Source: Siderastrea radians
Taxonomy: Eukaryota > Cnidaria > Anthozoa > Scleractinia > Rhizangiidae
Direction: 5' to 3'
Length of the DNA stretch: 64,000 nt
NCBI GenBank assembly: GCA_964017195.1
Contig: OZ024898.1
Coordinates: forward strand, 15,755,975-15,819,974
Shown here one piece after another: positions 33,001 to 45,000 of this stretch; position 1 is the first letter of the stretch; the number at the start of each line of letters is the position of its first letter. The notes beneath the pieces are model-generated. The model did not search any database and had not been told where the DNA came from. It saw nothing but the letters and a program-made list of their open reading frames with translations. The translations under genes were made by a program, and so were the position numbers.

Positions 33001-36000
33001 CTCGCGTTGTAAACGTTAGAGTTATTCTACGAAATAGAAAAAAAACCGTGGCTTTTTATGATGAAATGAAGCTTCCATAGATATTTGTGAACACTAGTTT
33101 TATTCTGCAAAGGACAAGATTGCGATTTCGACAACCAGTAAGAAGAAGTTGTGTTCGATAAGTACAGACAATGGTTTGTATTTCAATGTTAGTAACGACC
33201 GTAACGAAACTTAAGCTTACATTGCTCCGTCTTCGTACAAAAAGAGACATTTCAGTATGCCGATACCGGCGAAATACTATGGTATCTAATAAGAGAAAGG
33301 TAACTTGTGATATTCCATTTAAACTAGCATGAATAAGGCACGCTAAGAAAAGAGTATGTGACTTGTGATAATTTTGCAATCGAAACTTGAGATCGCAAAC
33401 TGTCAAATTCGCATACCGTAGGGAATGTTTTCGTAAATCGCAATTACAATTTTAGCCGTTTGTTGTGGTAATTTTCCCGCAAAATTTGCCTTGGAGACGA
33501 AACTTCAGTTGCTTATATCTCGCCAAATACAAATTTCCTTGAACTGAAAATTTGTAAACAAACATATTTTGTGATAAACTTCAAGCTGCTTTCAAATCGA
33601 TTGATTTGAAAAGCGTCACTCTAGCCTCCAGTACCACCTTAAGTACGGTTAAGGTGCAAAATAATGTACATGTATATTTCACAGTGCTTTCATTAAGTTT
33701 TTAAGTAGCAGGTTGTTTGAAAACAGTAGGCAGCTGTGAGTGCCTGAGCCTCTAGGGGAGTCTGGGGACATGCCCCCCAGAAATTTTTTAATTCTAGAGG
33801 CTCGGAAATGCCAATTCCAGTGTTTTCCAGGAGGTATTTCCCTCTAAAAAGATAACCAAGATCGGGCACAAAATACTCCTATTAGTTCATATTGAACAAA
33901 AATTATGTTTATTTTCAGTTCTTATATTCAAACTATTACAGATCTCAATTTGAACATCACAGAAATAGTGCTATTTGCAGTGTTCTTTAAGAAGTTTTCT
34001 CTCCAAAAACAGTGATAACTACAATAATTTATTGAGACTTCTAGAAATAATATTCTTTAGTAAGAGAGATAGTTACCTTGGTTACAATAAAAAGAAATGT
34101 GGAAATCAAAATTCCTGTTCCAGAATGTGGTTTCTTTGTGAAGTACGTACTAAAACAAATTTGATTGTCACCACCTGGCCGCCTTGCTTCTTCAACCACA
34201 TTGCACGCACATGCAAGCAAGGCTCAGTGTTGTTTCCAATCCAGGATGGTTCCCCTTTCATGAAAATTGTGCAGACATTTTCTAACATTAACAAGACAAA
34301 AGTGCCCAATATGGTATAAATTTCTTTCTACTAAGGAATGAACACATTTTAAACATTTTAACAGCATTGTTCATGAACATTATACAAAAGTAGCTGGTGA
34401 TTTGATCATTCACAGCCACCGGAGCTCCAGCAGTAGCTGGCTTCTAATGAAAGCACTGATTTCGAAGTGGAGGCATGGTGGTGTGTTGACATTTGATGGT
34501 TTCAAGGCCTGGCCTCTGGCATGATGGTGTTCCTTAGACAAAAAACTTTACTTCACATTGTCTTTCTCCATCCAGGTGTATAAATGGTTGCCAACAACAT
34601 ACTGCTGGAGGTAACCCTGTGATGGACTAGCATCCCATCCTGGGGGGAGCAGCAATACTCTCAGTTGCTTTCAATCATTCTGCAGAAACCAGGTTAAGCT
34701 CACTGGGGCTCCTGTGGCTCTGTGCATCTTTACCCTACCTACCCACCCTTATATTTCAAAGGAAGCAAATTTACTTGCACTTCACTCTGAATTTTAGCTG
34801 TATAATTTACAAAGAAGGTGAAACTTTCTGCTGCCTTATTTATCTTGAAAAGTAACATTTACGGGTATGAATTTTCCTTTCTTGTTTGGGTAGCATGCTT
34901 GCAGAGTAGTTTCACAGCTAACAACATTGTCTCGAAGCTTACGTTTAGAAATACATGTAGGCACCCAACAAATTGGCCGTGTCCCTGTGTGCATTGCATC
35001 TAATTTTTGCAATCATCATTTAATACAATCATTTTAGGTTCGTTTGGTTGATGCTGGATTTGTGTGGACAGAACCTCATTCGAAAAGAGTCAAAGTGAAA
35101 TTGACTATTCAGAAAGAGGTTTGTACAACTTCTTATGTTGTGTTAGTTGTGTTACATTGTGTAAATGACTAGTGGAATTTGTCAGCAATCTGACATTGTT
35201 GTCAAAAACATCTAGTGATAGTTTTTAAAATCATTTGGGACACTATGATTGCTCTGCAAAGCATAACTTGCATTTTCAGAGCTCTGAAGTCTTTTTGGCC
35301 CAAATTATTTCTAAGCCAATTTCTTTTTTGTTGTCCAATATTATCAGATAAAAGAGAAATTATAATTACATGCATAGGTCCTGTCATACTTCTGTACTTC
35401 TGTTCCTCTGTATGTGTCTGGTAAATTTAAGAGAAGGTGCCTCCTAAGAATGGTGCCTCCTAGTAGAGATGTATTTTGCAAAGGTTATGACTATGGGGAA
35501 AACGTAGATCTTAGTAAGGATTATTGGAATCCAAAAAGAAAAATGTGGGTAACCACGCATATTTCAGAGACAATTAAGCAACCATAATTCTAAAAAAGCG
35601 TTAAAATACAAAGAGTGTACGGCAATTTCTTTCCAAATTTAAGCTGAATCATCTCTGAAAAATGCGTGGTTACCCCCAATTTTCTTTTTGGATTCTGATA
35701 GCCCTTGCCAAGATCTTCTTTTTCCACAATCATAAATCCGCACAAACATATTGTTGTATTAGGGGGCAAATTCCTTAAGGAACCTGAATATCTTGAGATG
35801 CACAGAACGAATGCACAGTAACAAAAGGACGCATGGTCCTAAATTAACTAACCAGATGTGATTTTTAGGTGGTAAATTCTACAATATTACAGCAAGTTTT
35901 TGTGGTGGAATATGTTGTTCAAAATCAAATGTGTGATGCCTGCCATCGTCAGGCTGCTCAGGATTACTGGAAGGCAGTTGTACAAGTTAGGCAAAAGGTA

Positions 36001-39000
36001 CAATATTTACGTTAGTAAATTATGACCATGGTACAATATTTGACATAGTACATTATAGCAGTTACCATTCACATGCGACACTTAGAACAAAAAAATGTAG
36101 ACAAAAATGTGAGTTTTGGTGGGTGTCGGAGAGGACATTCCTTGATGTTCAAAATGTTTCGCTACCTTTATTCTTCATTGAAATAACTGTTGCTTAAACT
36201 GGCTTCAAACGAACTGAATGAATGCAATTTGCTACTCACGTGATAAGCCGATGGTCTACAGTCAACAGCCTGACAACTAAAAAGATATCTAATAATTTTA
36301 TTAGTGGACGTCGAATTCTTGTAGACATGGTAAAATTTTATTTTTAATACACAGTGTTGTTTGAGGTAGTCAAAATGATTTGATACAATGATGTTTATCC
36401 ATTTAAATGAATAAATGTTACACAAGACAGAAAAAAATCTGTCTTCTCCACTTTCTATTGTACACATTCTACATATCTATGACACGAGTGTGACATAATA
36501 GGATATTTCTGCACGGGCAATCTATTGACTGTGTTACTCTTATGTTAATCGATAATCATTTTCTTGTTCGATAACAGCGAATAAAAGAAGACCAGGAAAT
36601 CATATTTATTTAATATTTTATCCACTTGCCTTTCTGCTTAATAATAAGATATAAGCGTTTGTGCAAGGATGCACATGAAATTCCACATCCCTTTGGGATT
36701 CCGTTTAAAGTGATGCGGCTTTCTTGTACAAGAAACTTCACAGAATCTTCCGTTCGGGGATCTATTCGTTGAGGGATCTATTTTGCCCGTAAAATGACAT
36801 TTCATCATTTTACTGGACCGATGGGCCGATGGACCGATGTTGTTTGACTACATATGAGTCCACGTGCAGAAATTCCGGCACTTTCGAGCAAAAAAGAAAA
36901 AAAAGTGACCCAAAACGTCACTTAAGACGTTCTTGTACAGAGCCCTTCATATTTTCATTTTAGTCCATCTGGCTAAGCTGAAACTTAAGCTGAAATGTTA
37001 GTGCAAAGCAAAGTTATAGACTATACATTTAAATAGACTATGTTGTGCTCTAAACCAGCATATTTAAATAATTATTCCAATTGATTTATTTAATAACAAG
37101 AAATTCTAGGGAATTTACAGGCGGCGCAGAGTCTGTCAGCTTCCTTTCCCTGGGCTGTTATGTATAAATAGTTCTAATTTTTAAGTGGACATTTAATGGT
37201 TGAAAGAATTGTGGTTTCAGCTTTTTGCGCGGAAGGCAATTGAAAATTTTATTCCGCTTTTACCAAGCGGTAAAACGCAGTTAATGGAACGTGACGCCCT
37301 AGGGGTGGTAGGTCAGGCAGGCTTTGCCAAAAACAAATAGCAATGAAGGCTTTATTCATAAATGAATACTCCCTATTCATGTAGCTAGAATAAAAGTCTT
37401 TCATGTCTAAAATCGTGACCGATACCTTGTTTTTCGTAGTCTAGAAATGTATCTTAGCCTTGTTCGCATTGGTTCTTATTTTGTTAGCTCTATTCATCGC
37501 TAGTAGTTCGCCACGTTGTGTCTACTTTGCTTATAGTACAACTTTATCTATTGGCCGAACTCTGAGACACTGTCTTGCTATATAAGCAGCAGAACATTAT
37601 CCAAGTGCATTACCTTGGCAGTCTTGCACGAAAGCAACATTTGTAACAATTTCGTTTACACCGATCATGGCACGCCCGCGCCCAAGTCAGTCTGTGAAAC
37701 CCACGAAGACGGATATCCAGCAGCTATCCTCCGAAGTCCTTCGCCTGCGTTTACAGCAGCTAAACCTTCCAATCACGGGCAGTCGCACACGTCTGATTGA
37801 GAGACTCCGTTCGGCGACCGCACCTCAAGCCGCTTCTCAAGGCCGTCCACTTGGTCGCCGTTCCGCCGGACGGGTAGCCAAACCGAAGTCCACGAAGCGA
37901 GGTAAAACTCGCAAAACCCAAGCGAGCCATGGCACGTCCCAGCCGCACGATGTGGACGTTTCGGCCTCAGACGAGGAGCCCGTTTCGACGTCAGTAGCTG
38001 GGTCGTCTGTAGAAGAAATGTTGTGTGCGCAGACGGAAGATATTGAGGACCAGCAACCGGGAGACATATTGTTTTCGCCAGCGCAAATGTCCGTGATCCA
38101 GGAGACCGTGTCTTCCTCCGTTCGCGAAGCGATGCTTGCCTTTCACCACCAGGACGTTTCCCCGCGGAGTATCGCCGAGCCAAGAATGCCCAGCCCATGC
38201 TTGTCTAACATGGCGACTCCCCTTGGTCTCAACCGTCCTTTGGACAAGACGATCGAGGACAAAATACTCCGCGGTGAGTACATCGATTTCTCTTTGCTTC
38301 TCCCAGACAATATTTATCGGTCCCAGTCCCCCGCCCTGCAGATTCGGTACGAAGACTCTTCCCCAGGCTCGCAGGGTTCCCTGCTTACCTTGGTTAAGCG
38401 GAAAAAGCCGGTGATAGACTCTTTTCACAAATGGCTAGATGCCTTCACGGCTTACATGCTGGTTATCGTTGCGGCCCACCCAAGGCGTGCCCTAGAGCTC
38501 GTAAAGTATCAGCAGATAATCAGCAAGGCAGTCTCAAAATTCAAGGGTATGGCATGGCTGTCTTACGATGAGCAGTTCAGACGTCGAGCAGCCTATGATC
38601 TTAACCTACCCTGGGATAAAATTGATCTTGAACTTTGGACAGTGACTTTCTCCGGTCTCGCTAAGCCACATTGTTCTGTGTGCTCCAGCCTGTACCACCC
38701 AGTCGAGGATTGCCCTGACCAGGACCCCAGCAGAAAACCGCGCCGACAAGCCCAGGTCTGTTTCGACTTCAACAAGCTCTCTGGCTGTCAATGTCGCTCC
38801 TGTTCCTTCCCGCATAATTGCCGCCGCTGCGGTTCCAGCAACCACGCCCTCTTTAACTGCCCCAGCACTAGACCGACTGCCAGCCACAGCAAACCACCCA
38901 CCACATCCAGCGAACGAAGCAAAAAATAAGGTGGAGCAAGTACAGCAGCACCGGAAACCCTTAGTATCTACTCCCCTAGATGTACATAAATTAGCGCTTG

Positions 39001-42000
39001 AATTAGCTAGTCACCCAGATCGCTCATTTGTTTATAATCTAGTTAATGCCCTCCGATACGGTACCCGCATCGGTTACCTTGGTCCCCAAAAGAACCGGGT
39101 GTCCCATAATCTGATTTCTGCCTCCCAACATCCTGAGGTTATCACTGCAAACCTTAACAAGGAAATACAGTTGGGTAGAGTCGCTGGCCCTTTCTCCTCC
39201 TGTCCACTCCCTAATTTCCAGTGTCACCCTATAGGCGTAGTCCCCAAGAAGCATTCTACAGATTGGCATACCATTTACCACCTCTCCTACCCCGAGGGTG
39301 ACAGTATTAACGATTATATCCCTAAGGACCCCTATTCTCTCCAGTATGTTCGTGTAGATGACGCCATTAACATAGTCCGCTCTTTGGGTCCTGGGGCCTT
39401 CATGGCAAAAACTGACCTCAAATCAGCATTTCGCCTCATGCCCATCCACCCCAGTGATTGGAACCTATTGGGTATACACTGGCAAGCACAGTATTACGTC
39501 GACCTTTACCTCCCGTTCGGGCTCCGGAGCGCACCTTTCCTGTTCAACCAAGTTTCTGATGCCTTAGAATGGGTCCTTAAACATAATTATGGCCTTCAGC
39601 ATGTCATTCACATTCTGGATGACTTCTTTATAGCCGAGGCCTCTAAGGTCGATTGCCTGGGTAGCTTTAGTACCCTGTTAAAAGTTTTTATGTCCCTTCG
39701 GGTCCCCACTGTGGCAGCTAAGACCCTGGGTCCCTCTCAAGTACTGGAGTTCATGGGGATTGTAATCGATAGTAATCGCATGGAAGCAAGGCTTTACTTG
39801 GTGCGCATAACTCGAAGTCGCTAATAACCTGCCACAGGGCTGCGTCCCCCTATTACGCCATACTGTTGTTGTTTATTTTGCTGTGTCACGGTCACGGGTT
39901 GCGTTACATCCTTGTATCATTGTTAAATTATATTATGCAGAACAGTGACATTAATTCCGCTTTTACCAAACGGTAAAACGCAGTTAATGGAACGTGACGC
40001 CCTAGGGGTGGTAGGTCAGGCAGGCTTTGCCAAAAACAAATAGCAATGAAGGCTTTATTCATAAATGAATACTCCCTATTCATGTAGCTAGAATAAAAGT
40101 CTTTCATGTCTAAAATCGTGACCGATACCTTGTTTTTCGTAGTCTAGAAATGAATCTTAGCCTTGTTCGCATTGGTTCTTATTTTGTTAGCTCTATTCAT
40201 CGCTAGTAGTTCGCCACGTTGTGTCTACTTTGCTTATAGTACAACTTTATCTATTAGCCGAACTCTGAGACACTGTCTTGCTATATAAGCAGCAGAACAT
40301 TATCCAAGTGCATTACCTTGGCAGTCTTGCACGAAAGCAACATTTGTAACAATTTCGTTTACCCACCCTCCCTCCCTTTGAAGAAGGGTCATTTTGTTGT
40401 TTTTGCTCATTAAACTGGGGTCACTCCTTGTGGTTCGGTTAAGTCTGCGTTGCGACTTCCCCCAAGCTTTTGACATTGCTTGTGTCTTGCCATTTTATAC
40501 CTTTGCCTTAATCTTGTCCGATCCAGCCCGTGCGGCGCTGGGGAGATAAGAAAGGCTCTGCCAATACTCTTGTCCTAACCCCCACGGTGTGGGGGGATAA
40601 GTGAGGCTTTACTTGGTGCGCAGAACTCGAAGTCGCTAATAACCTGCCACAGGGCTGCGTCCCCCTATTACGCCATACTGTTGTTGTTTATTTTGCTGTG
40701 TCACGGTCACGGGTTGCGTTACATCCTTGTATCATTGTTAAATTATATTATGCAGAACAGTGACATTAACAAGTTGTTCAAGTGGCGCTTTCGCGAGCTT
40801 GTAGGTCGGTGTCTTTGGTTGGCGAGGGGCTATGTGTGAATTTGCATTGTGTGGGAAACAGGTTTCTTGTTTATGTATCATGGGAGTGAGAAAGAACTGT
40901 ATTTTACTGCAAACATGATGTGATACATATTTGTGTTTGCTTGAAGTGAGATTTTAGGTCTATAGAAGTGAAGAACCCTGAATTGATATCCTGATTTTCT
41001 GTAACAATTGATTCAATTTGAGCAACAAGAAATGACAAATCATCTTGTATCAATTCTTTATAACTCTTATCAAATTTAATTTTTACATCTGCACCCTTAA
41101 TTACAAGAACATTAATTTGGAAAATTTAGCATACTGCATTTACATGCATGTGACATTTTATCACATACTTCCCTTGCATTTTCAATAATGCTTTCCAATG
41201 TATCCTTATCCCATTTCAAAACTCCTTTTATTTCAGAAAAGCAAATTGCATATAAACACACAACACAACATTCATGTATCTCTTTCACACCATTTCGTAT
41301 TGTCGCAACACTTTCTGATGCAACATTTCTTGTTCTGCATCCTTTAATCTCTTTACACCTTTTACTTCATATTCAGCATCTTCCCTCCCAAAATACAAAT
41401 TCCTAAAATACTCCACAAGCTCAGCAACAGAGGATACCTCTAACAGTACACATGTTCCAAAAGGATCACTCATACCCCTTGCATTCCGGGAATGTGAATC
41501 GAACACTTTAAAACAACCATTGTTTGTCTCAAATATGGCTACTGTCAAAATAGTAATTGTAAGAAGAAATGATTGATACCCTTCTATCAACAAAGATTCA
41601 AATGCAAGTTCCAAGGGTACACAGCTATTTTCTTCCATTATATTATTCTGAAATATGATCCTGTGGAAACTCTCACTATTATTTTATTATTTACCGGTAA
41701 TGCCTATCCTTTGAAGCCGAAGATTGATGGCGTGGGGTCAGCTAAATATTACGAAAAAATATATATATATACATAGTGCGTTGCAATGAGTTTGTCAGCT
41801 ATTCTGCACAATTTTGATCATATAATAAAATCATCGTGTGATCTCGTTGAGATAATGAATATTGGTACTGTACACAATTCTTTCCCGCGCTGCACAGCAA
41901 GAATATTTGACTTTTTGCTATTGAGTGAAATACCTGCAGCAGTCTGTTTCCTCGTTCAATCACAGTTCTGTAAACTAGATTTGTACTTTATATACATATA

Positions 42001-45000
42001 TGTATATGATATACATCTACGTATATAAAGTACAAATCTAGTTTACAGAACTGTGATTGAACGAGGAAACAGACTGTTTACTGCTATGCTGCAAATTATA
42101 GATTTCTTCTCTTAGCAAAAAGTCAAATATTCTTGCTGTGCAGCGCGGGAAAGAATTGTGTACATATCATTACCAATATTCATTATCTGAACGAGATCAC
42201 ACGGTGATTTTATTATATGATCAAAGTTGTGTAGAATAGCTGACAAACTCATTGCAACGCACTGTGTTCCAGCGTTACCACCAAACACTGAAGAATCTCC
42301 TTGACTATATGGCGCACAAATTGTTTTCGATGAGTCCACAATATTTGGCCCAGGATTTACCGTAAACACCGGCGTATAAGCCACACTCGCAGATAAGCCG
42401 CACCCCGAGTTTAGAAGCTCAAGATTTGGAAAAAAAATTTTTTGTCAAAAATTCATAGCAGAGTCATTTCATTTATAAATGAACATATTGACTGAAGTGA
42501 AGTCCTTTTCATTACGGATCGGTGATTCAATTTGTAGTCTGTGGTTGACATTTCTGTAAATCAAGCTTTTCGCTATTGACCTTCTGGTGTACCTTTCTGT
42601 TTTTTTTTTTCTTTTACACTCTCCAATCTCCTAGTTTTCACTACATTCTCAGAAATACGCCAGAAATTTGTTATTGAGTACTCAAAACAACACCAGAAAC
42701 AAAACTATTTCTATCCAAAAACACTAACCACCGCAATACTCAAAACAACAACATTGCGCTCCTTTCTATGATTACTTTTTCTTAACCAGCACTACTTGAG
42801 ACAAAGAACTAAAACAGATTTGCTGGCCTTCGCTAACCTCCTTTACACAATTACCGCGCACATCCTCTAGCTAATCAATGTCATCATGTTACAAAACAAA
42901 TCAACCATCTTTTAGTCCACAATACCTCTTACAAATGACAGTCAGTCCTCCCATGCATCACTAAATCTATCTGCTTACGTCATAGCTACAAATGAAAAAT
43001 TCACCTTCAAACTCTTCAACAACGCTAATGATGAAAGAAATGTCGCGTATATGACAGATTTGCTTTGAGAACTTTCTCGCTTAATGACCTCTAAACAAAG
43101 TCTACCCAAACACTTAAATTAAATGAATGTAAACATATTACCCAAGAATGTCCAGTATTTAAGGCATTGATTAACTGATAAAATGGGAAACCTTAGAGGA
43201 TTTTCAAACTGACACCCCACTCCATCATTGTTTTTTAGATATAACCCCAGTAAAATTAAATATTGTAAAAATGACCCCTAACCAATTCCTCTAGTAACTA
43301 AAAATATGGTCCCTACAAATCATGCTGAAGTTCTTGACATACTCTATCTACACTTGTGTTTATAAAGATCGGTGTTTACTGTTCACAACTATTTAACAAG
43401 TACAGTCAAGTATTTTCCTTCCTCTGCTTTACATCATCACAAAACTCAAGAGTGGAGTTTATGGTCACCTTCGCAACCTGTCGAGTTGGAAGCACTGTGT
43501 AACCACTCCTAACAATAGTCTCCATGAGTCATCCACGATCTCGCAGGCTAAGTATTCAGCAAAACAACACCACATACAAAACTATTTTTTGGCCAACATA
43601 CTGACAACGCGCACAACTCCCAAGTTCTCACTAGTCTTTGTAAACACTGCCCCTTAAAAACAAAATGTCCTCAAAAACAGCGAAATAAACATTTCAACAC
43701 TTACCTTTACTCAACTTCAATACGCCGCGGAACTCAAAACAACAAAATTACGCTTCAGATGCAAGCCAATCGTCATATCACAAACAAATCGTCTGGTATT
43801 TAAAACATTAGCTTTCAGTCTCATAAAATCCACGTCCTTATAATGAGCCTGATTGTTCATAGCCCACGCGGAGACTAAGTATAACAATTGTTTATATTTG
43901 TATTCTCCTGATCCTACAATCTGTGTGCTTAACGTCCGATATGGCGCACTGTCACGATCTGTCACCATATTCCCTTTGAACACAGTCATTTTATAAACAC
44001 GTCTGCAGCGATTCTAATGTATTTTGTCAATACTACCGTGAAGTTGTCTGCGATCAAAGATGGAAAATTAAATTCGACTCAAAAGATGTTCAGTAAAAGT
44101 CATGTTATGTAGTTTGTGGTTTCCGGTGACCTGTTATGGACAATTTGCACTTCCAGTATGTAAGGAGTTAAATGTATGTAAACATATTATATTATGGGAC
44201 GTCCGATATGGTGCACTGTCACGATCTGTCACCATGTTCCCTTTAAAAACACCTTTTATAAAGACGTCTGCAGCGATTCTAATGTATTTTGTCAATACTA
44301 CCCTGGAAAATAAACATTTCAACGCTTACCTTTACTTAACTTCAATACGCTGCGAAACTCAGAACAACAAAATTACGCTCCTTTCTTTGGTTACTTTTTT
44401 CTATCTGGTTACATCATGGCTATGGATGGAAAAAAGGTAATATCATGAGCAAATTGTCCGGTATTTGAGAGATTAGCTTTTAACTTAACGAGCCTGATTG
44501 TTTAGAGGCCACGCGGAGACTAAGTGAACTGACTACCACGAATTCAGGAATGCGCATTGCATTTTATGAGTCGGCCACGACGTGCCTAGGCACGTTGCGC
44601 CACCTAACAAGTAGAAACCAACAACTCAAAACTTAAACAACAACAATATTCTCCATGCAGTCTCGCAATTTGTACCATCACAATCATAAGACATCACTGT
44701 AGGCTTTCACCATGTTGTTCAAAGCAATAGATACATAAGCTAATATAATTTTCACACTATAATACTCATATACAGGGTTCACTCTCATGTTTAAGAGGCA
44801 AAATATACCTTATTTGTATTTTTGCTGTAATAGGTGCAGTCCCCTCACATTTATGCTTGATTTATAATATGATGAGTATTTTTCAAGGCAGAGTAAATTG
44901 TTTTACGAAATTGACACAGGTAGGCCATAGGATAGGCCATGGCCTACACCATGGCCTACCCCATGTTTTGTCGCTGCCCATTGTGACACTGGGGCACTCA

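Larger units (their letters stand above)
37251..40768 (+). mobile_element. Ngaro/DIRS-type retroelement with split direct repeats, internally deleted
   Basis: The layout is A1 (37251-37659) - gag - RT - B1 (39789-39953) - A2 (39954-40362) - 241 bp - B2 (40604-40768). A1/A2 are 409 bp and B1/B2 165 bp, each pair nearly identical. Split direct repeats instead of LTRs, and a DIRS-like RT, define the tyrosine-recombinase retroelements. A TATATAAG box lies in A1 (37579). RNase H, methyltransferase and tyrosine recombinase are absent: the RT frame runs straight into B1. No target duplication is visible, as expected for recombinase integration. It sits in NMD3 intron 5, sense. Confidence 0.85.

Noticed and set aside
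37760..38887. Minus-strand ORFs of 60-145 codons over the gag gene
   Set aside because: Antisense shadows of a GC-rich real frame, with no domain.
41786..42028. Separate plus-strand gene encoding the peptidase N-terminal segment
   Set aside because: It is the inverted duplicate arm of the palindrome. It carries only part of the domain and runs into the AT-rich centre.
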